64,000 nt of DNA from Candidatus Chlorobium masyuteum (GTDB taxonomy: Bacteria > Bacteroidota > Chlorobiia > Chlorobiales > Chlorobiaceae). Shown here piece after piece: positions 44,946 to 54,591 of the stretch. Position numbers and translations under genes: made by a program. The DNA is taken from contig NZ_JAAORA010000004.1 of assembly GCF_011601315.1 (NCBI RefSeq), forward strand, positions 1-64,000, in the 5' to 3' direction. How positions within the stretch are numbered: position 1 is the first letter of the stretch; every line of letters starts with the position of its first letter. The notes below the pieces were generated by a model. That model was not told where the DNA came from. It was given only the letters and a program-made list of their open reading frames with translations, and made no database searches.

Positions 44946-45275
44946 AATATACTGAAACGCAGTAATAATTTGAAAGAAATATCAAATTAAAAGACGTGAA
45001 AATGCAAGGCAGCAGCGTGAATTATTGGGTAAAAATAAACCGGTGAAGCACTGTAAATCAAAGCGCTTGAGTATATTAATTCTTTGTTTTCTCTGTCAGC
45101 AGCTTCAATAAAGAGATAAAACTCTAAGCTGAGTAAAGGGAGATAAGATCAACTATTGCAGAAAAGATCATCGATAGAGGTAGGCTATAAAAAAAGAAAC
45201 GCCCCCAACAAGTGAAGGCGTCAGACCGGAGATACTATCTCTGGTGATGTTATGGCTTCAATATAATCGTTAGTT
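44946..45275. other. Intergenic region between the scaffold and NYN genes
   Basis: Divergent transcription must start here. Apart from the palindrome half-site at 44975, there is a possible hairpin with A/T tract at 45190-45222 (ACGCC/GGCGT). No gene is supported. Confidence 0.4.
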
Positions 45276-45911
45276 ATGAATAAAGAAAACACTCAACATG
45301 TAAAAGAAAGGGTGCAAGTCTATGTGGATGGTTTTAACCTCTATTTTGGCATGCTTGAAGCAGGGTATGACTACTGTAAATGGTTAAACCTGAAACTATT
45401 GGCAACAAACCTGCTGAAGCCGAATCAGGAATTGGTCTGTGTGAAATATTTTACCAGCAGAGTTAGTGACAACCCTGACAAGCAAAAACGGCAAACAACA
45501 TATATCGAAGCACTTGAGTCAGAAGGAGTACACATCTTATACGGTCACTACCAGAGAAACACCATAGAATGCAAACGTTGCGGGAATATTTGGGCCTCCT
45601 ACAATGAAAAAATGACCGATGTCAATATTGCCACTCAAATGCTGATAGGGGCCTATCAGAATCAGTACGATATGGCTATGCTGATTTCAGGCGATAGTGA
45701 TCTGGTTCCTCCCATTCGTCAAATTCATGAACTATTTCCCTTGAAAAGGGTCTTTGTAGCATTTCCGCCAAAACGGCATAATCAATCTGTCGCATTGGTT
45801 GCAAAAGGTTCAATGACGATAGGACGAAAAAAACTGGTTGAGAGCCAGTTCAGTGAATCGGTGAAAAAACGAGATGGTTTTCTTCTGCAAAAGCCAACCG
45901 ACTGGCAGTAA
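45276..45911 (+). CDS. NYN-domain nuclease (LabA/DUF88-like)
   Basis: NYN domains are PIN-fold, metal-dependent nucleases that usually act on RNA. The 211-aa protein has the acidic residues in YVDGFNLYFGM (near residue 17), KMTDVNIATQML and SGDSDLVPPIRQI. A small zinc-like pair CKRCG lies between, near residue 110. It stands 85 bases before the MmeI-like enzyme on the same strand, so the two may be co-transcribed defence genes. Its target is unknown. Confidence 0.85.
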   Translation: MNKENTQHVKERVQVYVDGFNLYFGMLEAGYDYCKWLNLKLLATNLLKPNQELVCVKYFTSRVSDNPDKQKRQTTYIEALESEGVHILYGHYQRNTIECKRCGNIWASYNEKMTDVNIATQMLIGAYQNQYDMAMLISGDSDLVPPIRQIHELFPLKRVFVAFPPKRHNQSVALVAKGSMTIGRKKLVESQFSESVKKRDGFLLQKPTDWQ

Positions 45912-45996
45912 ACGATTAGCTTTACGAAAGCATATAAGTGCTGGCAGCTCTAAAACTGCTTGCCTGCGCTCTCTTCCATATCTTCCACCGACTATC

Positions 45997-48798
45997 ATGC
46001 CCCTGAGCCAAAAGGAAATCCGTGATAACGCTTTAAAATTCGCCTATGAATGGGCAGACGTTTCGCGCGAAAGAGCAGAAGCACAGACGTTCTGGAATGA
46101 ATTCTTCATGATCTTTGGCATTTCGCGACGCCGTGTTGCCACCTTTGAAGAACCCGTAAAAAAACTGGCTGAAAAGAGAGGTTCAATAGACCTCTTCTGG
46201 AAAGGCACCCTTGTCGTTGAACACAAATCCAAAGGGCAGGATCTCGACAAAGCCTACACCCAAGCACTTGATTACTTTATTAATCTCAAAGAAGAAGAAC
46301 TACCAAAATTTGTTCTTGTATCCGACTTTGCCCGTTTCCGCCTATATGATCTTGATAAAGGCGGTGAACATGAATTTTCTCTGTCAGACCTGCCCAAGTA
46401 CATAGGCCACTTTGGCTTTATTTCTGGCTATCAGGAGCGAACCTACAAAGATGAAGACCCCGTCAATATCAAGGTAGCTGAAAAAATGGGCCAGCTTCAT
46501 GATGCACTGCTCAATTCCGGCTACGACGGCCATAATCTCGAAGTTTTTCTTGTAAGGCTTGTTTATTGCCTTTTTGCCGACGACACCGGCATCTTCAATA
46601 CAAAAGATGATTTTGAGTACTATCTTCGCGAAAAGACCAAACAAGATGGTTCCGATACCGGCAGAGCTATTGCTGAACTCTTTCAGGTGCTCGATACTCC
46701 GCCCGCCAGTCGGCAGAAGACTCTCGATGAAGAGCTTTCCCGTTTTCCCTATGTCAACGGCTTGCTTTTCCATGAAACATTCCGTTTTCCCAATTTCGAT
46801 ACTGCCATGCGTCAGTTGCTGCTTGATTGCTGCATCTTCGATTGGGGTCTGGTATCACCAGCTATTTTCGGTTCCCTCTTTCAGAGTGTAATGGACAAAA
46901 ACAAACGCCGCAACCTTGGCGCCCATTACACATCAGAAAAAAACATTCTCAAAGTCATACGTGGTCTTTTTCTTGATGATCTTCGTCTCGAATTAGAATC
47001 AAGCAAAAGCAGCGCAAAGAAGCTGCTGGCCTTTCATGATAAAATTGCCTCCATGCGCTTTTTCGATCCAGCCTGTGGTTGTGGCAACTTTTTGGTCATT
47101 ACCTACCGTGAAATGCGTCTGCTCGAGTTGGAGGTGTTGCGCCAATACCTCACTCTCACATCAGTACGCTATAGGGCAGGGAATACCCAGCTCGAAACCG
47201 ATGTCAGTGTTATGTCAAAAATTGATGTTGACCAGTTCTTTGGCATCGAAATCGAAGAATTTCCTGTTCGCATTGCCCAGGTTGCCCTCTGGTTGACCGA
47301 CCACCAAATGAACATGCGGCTCTCCGAAGCATTCGGTCAAACCTACGTCCGCCTGCCACTTGTTCACTCCCCAAATATTTTCTGTGACAACGCGATCCGC
47401 CTCGATTGGGAAACACTCTTTCCATCAAAAGAGAACCTTCTTATCCTTGGCAATCCGCCCTTCATCGGCAAACAAAACCGTAATGTTGCCCAAATGGCCG
47501 ATATGGATTTTCTATGCCAGCCACTCAAAACCAAAGGTCTGCCAAACTATAGAATCCTCGACTATGTGTCGCTCTGGTATATTAAAACAGCACTTTTCAT
47601 TGAAAAAAGCTCTGTAAAAGTAGCATTCGTATCCACTAATAGTATTACCCAGGGGGAACAGGTTGCTGTACTCTGGCAATTCTTGCTCTCAAAAGGTATC
47701 AAGATCAGTTTTGCACACCGTACCTTCAAATGGAGCAATGAAGCCCGAGGCAAAGCGCAGGTTTTTTGTGTCATCATTGGTTTTTCATGCAATGGCCAAA
47801 ATGAAACCAAACGGCTCTTCGACTACGAAACCCCGAAAAGCGAAGCATATGAAGTTCATGTGAAGAATATCAATCCATACCTTGTCGATGCTCCCGATAT
47901 TGTCATTCCTTCGCGCAACAAACCGCTATGTAATATTCCAGAAATGCTTTATGGCAGCAAACCTGTTGATGATGGGAATCTTTTTTTAGATGATGCAGAA
48001 AAAGATGATTTGTTGAGAAAAGAACCAAAAGCCGAAAAATTTATTCGGCGAGTAATTAGCGCCCATGAATTTATCAATGGGAAAAATCGGTGGTGCTTAT
48101 GGTTAAAAGAGGTATCGCCCAATGAGTGGCGGAATCTGCCGGAAATTGTGAAAAGGGTAGAAGCTGTGAGAGATTTTCGGATGCAAAGCACAAAAGTATC
48201 TACAGTACAATTAGCAGAAATGTCATATCTATTTGGGGAAATACGTCAACCGGAAACGGATTATGTTATTATTCCTCTCCACTCTTCTGAGCATCGCAAG
48301 TTTGTTCCTATCGGATATTTTTCAAAGGAAAACATACTTCATAACTCTTGTTCTGCTGTTCCCAACGCAACCCTATACCATTTCGGGATTTTAACAAGCA
48401 CCATGCACATGGCATGGATGCGGGCGGTATGCGGACGTTTAGAAGGTCGTTACCGATACTCAAACAACATCGTTTACAACAACTACCCCTTTCCCGAAGC
48501 CGTCAGCGAAAAGCAACAGACCAAAGTTGAAGAAAAAGGCCAGGCAGTGCTCTCAGTACGTGAACTCTTCCCCGGCTCAACTCTCGCCGATCTCTACGAC
48601 CCGCTCTCCATGCCAAAAGAGCTGCACAAAGCACACCGGGAGCTGGATGAAGCTGTCGATACCTGTTACCGCCGATCACCCTTCAAAACCGAACTCGAAC
48701 GCCTAGAATACCTTTTCGAACTCTACACCAAATACGCCGAACCCCTCACCCATGCAATGAAAAAAAACACAAAACGTAAACTTCCGAACAAGAAATAA
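45997..48798 (+). CDS. MmeI-like type IIL restriction-modification enzyme
   Basis: This single chain both methylates and cuts DNA. From the ATG at 45997 it has 933 aa, typical of the family. An N-terminal PD-ExK nuclease has GSIDLFWKGTLVVEHKSKGQ (Asp and Glu-x-Lys), then come a helical spacer, the adenine methyltransferase with FFDPACGCGNFLVI and NPPFIGK, and a C-terminal target-recognition part ending RYRYSNNIVYNNYPFPE. No separate restriction or specificity gene is expected. Its recognition sequence cannot be read from sequence. It lies inside the element, opposite to the virion genes. Confidence 0.93.
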   Translation: MPLSQKEIRDNALKFAYEWADVSRERAEAQTFWNEFFMIFGISRRRVATFEEPVKKLAEKRGSIDLFWKGTLVVEHKSKGQDLDKAYTQALDYFINLKEEELPKFVLVSDFARFRLYDLDKGGEHEFSLSDLPKYIGHFGFISGYQERTYKDEDPVNIKVAEKMGQLHDALLNSGYDGHNLEVFLVRLVYCLFADDTGIFNTKDDFEYYLREKTKQDGSDTGRAIAELFQVLDTPPASRQKTLDEELSRFPYVNGLLFHETFRFPNFDTAMRQLLLDCCIFDWGLVSPAIFGSLFQSVMDKNKRRNLGAHYTSEKNILKVIRGLFLDDLRLELESSKSSAKKLLAFHDKIASMRFFDPACGCGNFLVITYREMRLLELEVLRQYLTLTSVRYRAGNTQLETDVSVMSKIDVDQFFGIEIEEFPVRIAQVALWLTDHQMNMRLSEAFGQTYVRLPLVHSPNIFCDNAIRLDWETLFPSKENLLILGNPPFIGKQNRNVAQMADMDFLCQPLKTKGLPNYRILDYVSLWYIKTALFIEKSSVKVAFVSTNSITQGEQVAVLWQFLLSKGIKISFAHRTFKWSNEARGKAQVFCVIIGFSCNGQNETKRLFDYETPKSEAYEVHVKNINPYLVDAPDIVIPSRNKPLCNIPEMLYGSKPVDDGNLFLDDAEKDDLLRKEPKAEKFIRRVISAHEFINGKNRWCLWLKEVSPNEWRNLPEIVKRVEAVRDFRMQSTKVSTVQLAEMSYLFGEIRQPETDYVIIPLHSSEHRKFVPIGYFSKENILHNSCSAVPNATLYHFGILTSTMHMAWMRAVCGRLEGRYRYSNNIVYNNYPFPEAVSEKQQTKVEEKGQAVLSVRELFPGSTLADLYDPLSMPKELHKAHRELDEAVDTCYRRSPFKTELERLEYLFELYTKYAEPLTHAMKKNTKRKLPNKK

Positions 48799-48870
48799 TA
48801 AACATGCTTTTTCCAACCTTGTTGGTTTGAATGGTTGTAATTATGGTATTCGTTTCTATTCCTTTGAGCA

Positions 48871-49371
48871 TCAACCACCCACAAGCTCGGTAAGGTAGTT
48901 CTTCATGGATATGTGTTTCCCTATGCCGAGTTTTTTGTGAATTTTGTAGCGTATTGTTTCCATTCCCCTTGTCGAAACGCCGATTGATCGGGCAATCTCC
49001 TTTGTTTCATAGTTCAGTTTGACAAGCAGGCTGATTTTCAGCTCCCGATGGTTCAGGTTGGGGTATCTTTTCTGCAGAGTCGAAAGGAAAGCCGAATCAG
49101 CTTCCGTGAGCTCCATATTCAACTGCATTTCTGTAACCGTGGTTTTGATCAATTTCTTACAGGTATCTGTAATTACTCTTTTCTGTGTTGAATCCACGTC
49201 CAACGCATAGGCCAGGTCAAGGAGTTTACCCAATTGCTCTTTCTTGTCAGTATTTGATCCTGTAATTCGTGCAAGTTGCAGCACCTGCGCTTCTACTCTT
49301 GCCTTGAGGGCAGCAACTTCTCTTTCCAACTCAATAGCAGATCTCACCGTCGTTTTTTGTCTGTTGCTCAT
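48871..49371 (-). CDS. LuxR-type HTH regulator with coiled-coil N-terminus
   Basis: The 166-aa protein has an N-terminal coiled coil (residues about 12-45) and a C-terminal LuxR/FixJ-like helix-turn-helix (KEIARSIGVSTRGMETIRYK, IHKKLGI) at about residues 105-160. There is no receiver domain. This form resembles the short HTH regulators common in Bacteroidota and Chlorobiota. It reads toward the restriction enzyme gene and away from the lipoprotein gene. Targets are unknown. Confidence 0.8.
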   Translation of the reverse strand: MSNRQKTTVRSAIELEREVAALKARVEAQVLQLARITGSNTDKKEQLGKLLDLAYALDVDSTQKRVITDTCKKLIKTTVTEMQLNMELTEADSAFLSTLQKRYPNLNHRELKISLLVKLNYETKEIARSIGVSTRGMETIRYKIHKKLGIGKHISMKNYLTELVGG

Positions 49372-49628
49372 TAATCATTGGAATTATTGAGATTCCAGGT
49401 TTGAAAGTGCAGATGTATACACTTCAGATTATGGAAAAAGAAAATACATACCTGATTTCTGATATTGCAATCTGATTACGTATATTTCTCTTGAAATATA
49501 CCGATTTAGTTTTATGCTTACATCAAGCGGTTTTATCCTTCTAATAGCACTTTGGTAAGAGGTAACCTGTTATATCACAGGCTGATGAATTCAACCGTTA
49601 GAAGTCCAACCTACAAAGGAGGCTTTAT

Positions 49629-50132
49629 ATGAAAGTTATCTTACATCGTTTGAATCTTGCTGCATTTATTCTGCTGACATCGTTGATTGTCGGTTGCGCC
49701 ACACAGTTAGCCCCGTTGTATGATAAAGCTATTGTTGATGGAATTACAGCCGCAAACAAGGACGCAATGACGCTTTTTGCTTCAGCATCCAGCGGACTTA
49801 AGCCGGAGTCATATTCAACACGCACTGATATCTATAACAAGATCATTGGCAGTCTCGATGCCCTTGAAGTTCAGGCAAAAGCGCGCCCTGTTCCTAAAAC
49901 AAAGGCTAACGAGGCCGTGAACAAATGGCTTGAGAAGAGAGGTATTCCTACCCTAACAAATGATGAAGTCCCAAGTGCCACGGCTATTGGCAAGATTTCC
50001 CTGACACTTAAGAGGATGAGAGATACAGATCGAGCACAGGGTGTTACTGCTACTGAAGTGCAGGCCTTTAAGAACCAGACAGTCATATACATGGATCAAG
50101 CAATAACCTACGAATCATTCTTGGAACGTTAA
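49629..50132 (+). CDS. Lipoprotein of unknown function
   Basis: The 167-aa protein has a signal peptide with the lipobox LIVGC (Cys at about residue 23). Mature parts are helical (PLYDKAIVDGITAANKDAM; LTLKRMRDTDRAQGV). AAAGGAGG lies just before the ATG. The next gene is 23 bases downstream. It does not resemble a phage spanin, and its function is unknown. Confidence 0.75.
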   Translation: MKVILHRLNLAAFILLTSLIVGCATQLAPLYDKAIVDGITAANKDAMTLFASASSGLKPESYSTRTDIYNKIIGSLDALEVQAKARPVPKTKANEAVNKWLEKRGIPTLTNDEVPSATAIGKISLTLKRMRDTDRAQGVTATEVQAFKNQTVIYMDQAITYESFLER

Positions 50133-50155
50133 GTCAAATTTTGGGGAGATATTAA

Positions 50156-50500
50156 ATGACAATCAATGTTGATCAACTAATTGCTGACATCAAAAACGTG
50201 TCTACACGAATTATTAACAGTGATATATCTACTGTCCGTGGTTTTTCAGATAGGCAGGTTAAAGCTATTGCATTGCAGGCCGCATACGTTGCTGGAGGTA
50301 TTACTACTGGAGAGATCACCGATGAAACTCGGGATTTTTTTCTGGATGGAATTGAAGACATGGCCACCAACTTCGTTAAGACGCTTAGAGGTATAGTGAG
50401 TATCACCATTGAGAAAATATGGAATGCCGTGATCGGCGTTATCTGGCAGGCAATTGCTTCTGCGACAGGTATCGTTATACCAATTCATTCTATGAGCTAA
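50156..50500 (+). CDS. Small protein downstream of the lipoprotein
   Basis: The 114-aa protein is not recognised. It is mostly helical and hydrophobic at its C-terminal third (IWNAVIGVIWQAIASATGIV). GGGGAG precedes the ATG. It is probably expressed with the lipoprotein. It is the last gene before a long gene-free stretch. Confidence 0.65.
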   Translation: MTINVDQLIADIKNVSTRIINSDISTVRGFSDRQVKAIALQAAYVAGGITTGEITDETRDFFLDGIEDMATNFVKTLRGIVSITIEKIWNAVIGVIWQAIASATGIVIPIHSMS

Positions 50501-50587
50501 GGCTTGTTCTCCCGACGGTGCGATAGTGTGTGTTGATCGATAATGCCACGTAGCGCACATGATCTTTGTGAATTTAATACATGGTTT

Positions 50588-52190
50588 CGCTTCGCTCCAT
50601 TTGCGCAAGCACGAGCGTGATCCGGACGTTCCCACTCCGACGAGAAGGCCGCAAAGGTTTCTCTCCGGCTTTGTCATGCCACTTGCAGAATGAAAAGCAA
50701 GTGACTCGCCAAAGCCTCCGTTCAACCATTGCTTTCCGGTAAACCGTCAGCTCACAGCAGATGCACCAGTGCAGACTACCGCACAGGCGCAGGAACAATA
50801 ACAAACAGCCAGGGAAAGTGTGACCCTGCCCGCTACGCCGTCAGGGTCACAGGGGGAAGCTCACAAAGAAACACCAGGCTTCGCTTTTCTCCCATTCAGG
50901 CGCTGCACTCCGCTTCGCTCCATTTGCGCAGCACAAGCGTGATCCGGAAGCTCATACTCCAACGGGAAGGGTGCAACGAATGCGGCGAACCTTTCAAAAG
51001 CCGCAGTACCCCAAGAGCAGCTTTTTTCAGGAGCGCCGGCATCCATTGCTCTGCGAAGGCCGGCAGCTCACAGAAGAGGCGCCACGCCTCCGTGCCTCCG
51101 CCTACGGGACATCGCTAACGCTCCAGGTGGCCGGTGCGGCGTCCCTTGCACCGTCCATCCTTCCGCTTCCGCTCTCGCCCTCCAGCTCCGGTACTCGGCA
51201 AGGTCGCCAGACTGCCCCCTGTCGCACTCACTCCGACGAGAAGGCCGCAAAGGTTTCTCTCCGGCTTTGTCATGCCACTTGCAGAATAAGAAGCAAGTGA
51301 CTCGCCAAAGCCCCCGTTCAACCATTGCTTTCCGGTAAACCGTCAGCTCACAGCAGATGCACCAGTGCAGACTACCGCACAGGCGCAGGAACAAAAAAAA
51401 CAGCCAGGGAAAGTGTGACCCTGACCGCTTTGCCGTCAGGGTCACACGGGAAAGCTCAAAGAGAAAACGCCAAGCTTCGGACTGGATCCGCTTTCGCGTC
51501 CCAGTCCTTCGCCTTGCTCCCTTCAGGCGCTACACTCCGCTTAGCTCCGTTTGCGCAGCACAGCGTGATCCGGAAGCGCACACTTCGACCGGAAAGCCGC
51601 AACGAATGCGGCGAACCTTTCAAGAGCCGCAGAACTCCAGGAGCGGCTTTTTCAGGTGCGCCTGCATCCATTGCTCTGCGTAGGCCGTAAGCTCACAGAA
51701 GAGGCGCCACGCCTCCGTGCCTCCGCCTGCGGGTCGTCGCTAACGCTCCAGGTGGTCGGTGCGGCGTCCCTTGCACCGTCCATCCTTCCGTTTCCGCTCT
51801 CGCCCTCCAGCTCCGGTACTCGGCAAGAACGCCAGACTGCCCGGTCGCTCTCACTCCGACCGATACCCCGCAAAGGCTCCCCCGAAAAACATGGGTCGCC
51901 ATTGCTTTGCCTGAACCGTCAGTTCAATGGACTCAATCAAGGTGCCCGTGCTGTGAGTACACTGCACAGCCACACAAAAAGAATGAGGCGCCGCACTCCG
52001 CTTCGCTCCATTTGCGCAAGCACGAGCGTGATCCGGAAGCACACACTCCGACGGGAAGGACGCAAAGGTTTCACTCCGGCTTTGTCATGCCACTTGCAGT
52101 AATGGGGGGAGCAAGTGCCCCGCCAAAGCCTCCGCTTAACCATTGCTCTGCCGTAAGCCGACAGCTCACCGAAGAAGCGCCTGTGTTACG
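50588..52190 (+). repeat. Tandem modules with hairpins and terminator-like ends
   Basis: The order of related segments is A-B-C-A'-D (50588-51222), B-C-A'-D (51228-51843), then A-B (51988-52190), with a period of about 597-626 bases. Segment C holds an 11-bp perfect hairpin in copy 2 (GTGACCCTGAC/GTCAGGGTCAC, 51416-51446) and a near copy at 50820. Each D segment holds a hairpin (GAGCCGC/GCGGCT in copy 2) followed by a T-run. A 40-base motif starting CCATTGCTY occurs six times. It may produce structured RNAs. Confidence 0.65.
51624..51657 (+). terminator. Terminator-like hairpin in module 2
   Basis: AGAGCCGC and GCGGCTTTTTC flank a loop of about 12 bases and end in a T-run. A weaker copy lies at 50996-51028. 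Together they suggest plus-strand transcripts that end within the modules. Confidence 0.5.
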
Positions 52191-52630
52191 CACTCCGCCT
52201 CCGCGCACGCAGCCGCCGTTCCGCGCTGTTCGTGCCTCACAACAGCTCCACTTCAGCCGCTTACCGCTCCAGCTCCGATGCGCCACCAGCGCTTACCGGT
52301 CACACCGGTGGTAACCATAAACCCCAGGGAGAGAAGAGGCGCCAAAAGCTGCGGGCGCCGGGGGAAGCGCGCCAGTAAAAGGGGCGCGGAAGAAGACAAA
52401 AGAGCGCAGCGCAAGCTGGAAACACGCAACGCAAACAAAAAGAAAAAGCGGGGGGATCCCGCCCCTCATGAAGAGCGCGCAAGAGCCGGCAAAGATTCCG
52501 CTGTCGCTCCACAGCAAAGCCGCTCCCTGAACGGTTCGCGGCAGGGCATATCTTGGCTTCGCCGCTTCTATTCTCACCTCTCATTTGGCGTTCATGTCAA
52601 CAGGGCGCACCCGGGCAAGCCGGGCGGCCC

Positions 52631-52715
52631 GCATTACATAATAGAGATTATGTATCCGCTCCCTCCGGTCGCACACCGGGTACGGCGTTGCATAATCTCG
52701 GGACTATTATGTAAA
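52631..52715. repeat. dif-like palindromes
   Basis: At 52631-52658 two 11-base arms end in ACATAA and begin TTATGT around a 6-base centre (TAGAGA), the layout of a XerC/XerD site. A second, less regular one lies at 52689-52715 (GCATAA, 11-base centre, TTATGT). The two also pair with each other (TTACATAATAG with CTATTATGTAA). Confidence 0.45.
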
Positions 52716-53280
52716 GCATCAGTCAGGCGGGCAACCGCAATTCAGGCGTCAGGGGTAAGCCGGTTGTGCTCTCTTCTTCCAACCGTCGCAAAGGGCAGGC
52801 TACTGCCATTGCTCTCGCACTCCGCCGGGCCAGCACAGGCGCAATGGGGGGTACCATCGCGCCAATAAAAAAGAATGTTGATTTGGCGTCCATTGGCGTT
52901 CCAACCATGCAGCAAAGGTTCGGCTCCGTTCAGTCACGCCGGTTGCAAAAAAAAGCGGGCAACCGTCCCGCCTTCACTCCACCAAACCACAGCCGCAATT
53001 ATCCCTCAGCAACGCCATTATAAAGGTCAATCATACCCGCTCATTTGTCGCGCAACAGCCGAAGAGCGCCCAAATCAGCAAACGTAAGGCATCCGCCGCT
53101 CGGCCTCCAGGTCGTTCTTCAATCACAGTCATACCCTGTCGGCCTCCCGGCGATGAGCTTCGCTTTTGTGCTCAATAATACTGCATCAACAGTGGAATAT
53201 GCTGAACTTCTGCGTACATTATTTAGTTACTCGCTTCGCAACAGACGCATTTAGTTTCTTTTGTGGGCTACAATTCAAAA

Positions 53281-53318
53281 ATCCGCACCTTATGCGGATC
53301 CTTCTTATTATTTTTTTT
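53281..53318 (+). terminator. Terminator-like hairpin upstream of the 223-aa gene
   Basis: ATCCGCA/TGCGGAT forms a 7-bp stem followed by a T-rich tract (TTATTATTTTTTTT). It lies about 20 bases before the next gene's start and would insulate it from the repetitive stretch, or act as an attenuator. Confidence 0.6.
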
Positions 53319-53339
53319 GGCTCAAGCGAAGGTGAGAAT

Positions 53340-54011
53340 ATGATCCAAAAACTGCTTAACGAATTTCGCCGCGCTGATCGAGACATTGACGCACTGACAT
53401 ATGTACTGATGAGTCTTCTGGTAGTTTTAGCAGGTTGTGTAACATTCCTTGTGTACAAAGGTCAGCTCGACAAGCTTTGGTCGCCACTTGCGTCATCCAT
53501 TCCAGTGATCGCAGCCCTCCTTGTTGCACGAGTCGCTAATCGACTCATCATTAACGACAATATTGTTCGCGAAGACAAGCGAAGAACAGATATTGTTCGG
53601 ACTACGCACCACCTCATTTCGATAACCAAAGATCTAAAAGGCCGAGTTGAGTACGTGAAAAAACTGTTGAGTGAAGATAGTATTCCTATACTACCACTCT
53701 CGCATATTGCTCCGACTATTGAAGGTCGATACGAAGCTTTGCTCGATCGGGAGGCATACAATCTACTACCCGGAAAATGCGTTGATCTCATCATTAAGAT
53801 GTCCGGGAGCATTTTCAGTATTAGTCTCCTAGCCGCAGGAGCACAACAGTTCATTGCAGTTAACCCAGCGTTCGCGCTTCAAAGCCTTCCGAACAAGGCC
53901 TCGCACTTGCCTCCTCCAAACCTAACTGAGTTGATTGCCGATATCCAGAAACTCATTGATGAGCTATATCTATTACGCGAGTCACTCGACGCAGAAGGTA
54001 AACGTCCATAA
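53340..54011 (+). CDS. Membrane protein of unknown function
   Basis: The 223-aa protein has two membrane helices near its N-terminus (residues about 18-42 and 50-67) and a long cytoplasmic helical region (KRRTDIVRTTHHLISITKDL; EGRYEALLDREAYNLL). A C-terminal amphipathic helix follows. AGGTGAGA precedes the ATG at 53340; a longer upstream frame has no support. It is not recognised and may be another cargo gene. Confidence 0.6.
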   Translation: MIQKLLNEFRRADRDIDALTYVLMSLLVVLAGCVTFLVYKGQLDKLWSPLASSIPVIAALLVARVANRLIINDNIVREDKRRTDIVRTTHHLISITKDLKGRVEYVKKLLSEDSIPILPLSHIAPTIEGRYEALLDREAYNLLPGKCVDLIIKMSGSIFSISLLAAGAQQFIAVNPAFALQSLPNKASHLPPPNLTELIADIQKLIDELYLLRESLDAEGKRP

Positions 54012-54104
54012 GCCCTAACTATTCGTTCGAGATGGGCTCGCTAAGCCGGCAAGCCGAGTTCGCGCCCCTCAATTTACTACCTGCCTCAACGGTTAAGGGC
54101 TCCC

Positions 54105-54461
54105 TCACCCAATCACCACAACCTCATCCTTCTCCCGGTCATCGGCAGGCGGAACCTCACGCTTGCCCCAACGCTCCGGATGCTTCCGCTCAAGAAACCA
54201 TGCCGAAGCAAACCAGTTCTTTACAGATGCAGTCTCGATGTTCTTCAAGTGGTACACCTCCGCCTTTGCCTCCGCCTGCATAACCCCGGTATAAAGCTCC
54301 CGGTAAAGGCCGCTCTGCTCCCGCTCGCCCCGTTTAAGCCAGTTCGTAAGTGTCTTCCGGTCAATACCCGCAAGCTTGCAAGCCACCTCGCGGTAGTGCC
54401 CCGCACCAAGCACATCCACAATGCACTCGATCTTTTCCGCTGTTATCTTCGGCGCCGGCAT
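54105..54461 (-). CDS. Terminase small subunit-like HTH protein
   Basis: The 118-aa protein begins with a helix-turn-helix (GAGHYREVACKLAGIDRKTL, TNWLKRGERE) and ends with ERKHPERWGKREVPP, the typical pattern of phage small terminases. It should recognise the packaging site of the element. It is about 16 kb from terL. The adjacent palindrome and repressor are divergent, so its expression may be under repressor control. Confidence 0.75.
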   Translation of the reverse strand: MPAPKITAEKIECIVDVLGAGHYREVACKLAGIDRKTLTNWLKRGEREQSGLYRELYTGVMQAEAKAEVYHLKNIETASVKNWFASAWFLERKHPERWGKREVPPADDREKDEVVVIG

Positions 54462-54591
54462 CGCATTTCCTTTTTTGTACGGGGAAATGGGGAAATAGAA
54501 AGAGACCCATCCATTTTATCCGGTTAACTGATCTCCCGCTGACCCCGTTCAACACTTATCTTTACTGATATCTGTTTGCTTTTATTCTCTA

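Larger units (their letters stand above)
50501..53280. other. Long gene-free stretch
   Basis: About 2.8 kb with no credible coding frame. The first part (50588-52190) is repetitive (see the tandem modules). The rest (52190-53280) is GC-rich and hairpin-rich without recognisable proteins. Frames on both strands are shadows of repeated modules: on the minus strand SASGMTKPERNLCGLLVGV recurs. The length is large for a phage-like element, where DNA is normally densely coded. Confidence 0.7.

Noticed and set aside
50574-52143. Minus-strand frames in the tandem modules (for example 51068-51445)
   Set aside because: They repeat in different frames in each module copy, break at different points, lack ribosome sites, and look like translations of structured non-coding DNA.
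50726-52190. Integron cassette array with attC sites
   Set aside because: Some joints contain GTTCAAC or GCTTAAC, which fit the inverse core RYYYAAC, but the partner GTTRRRY at the right distance is missing and there is no integron integrase in the window.
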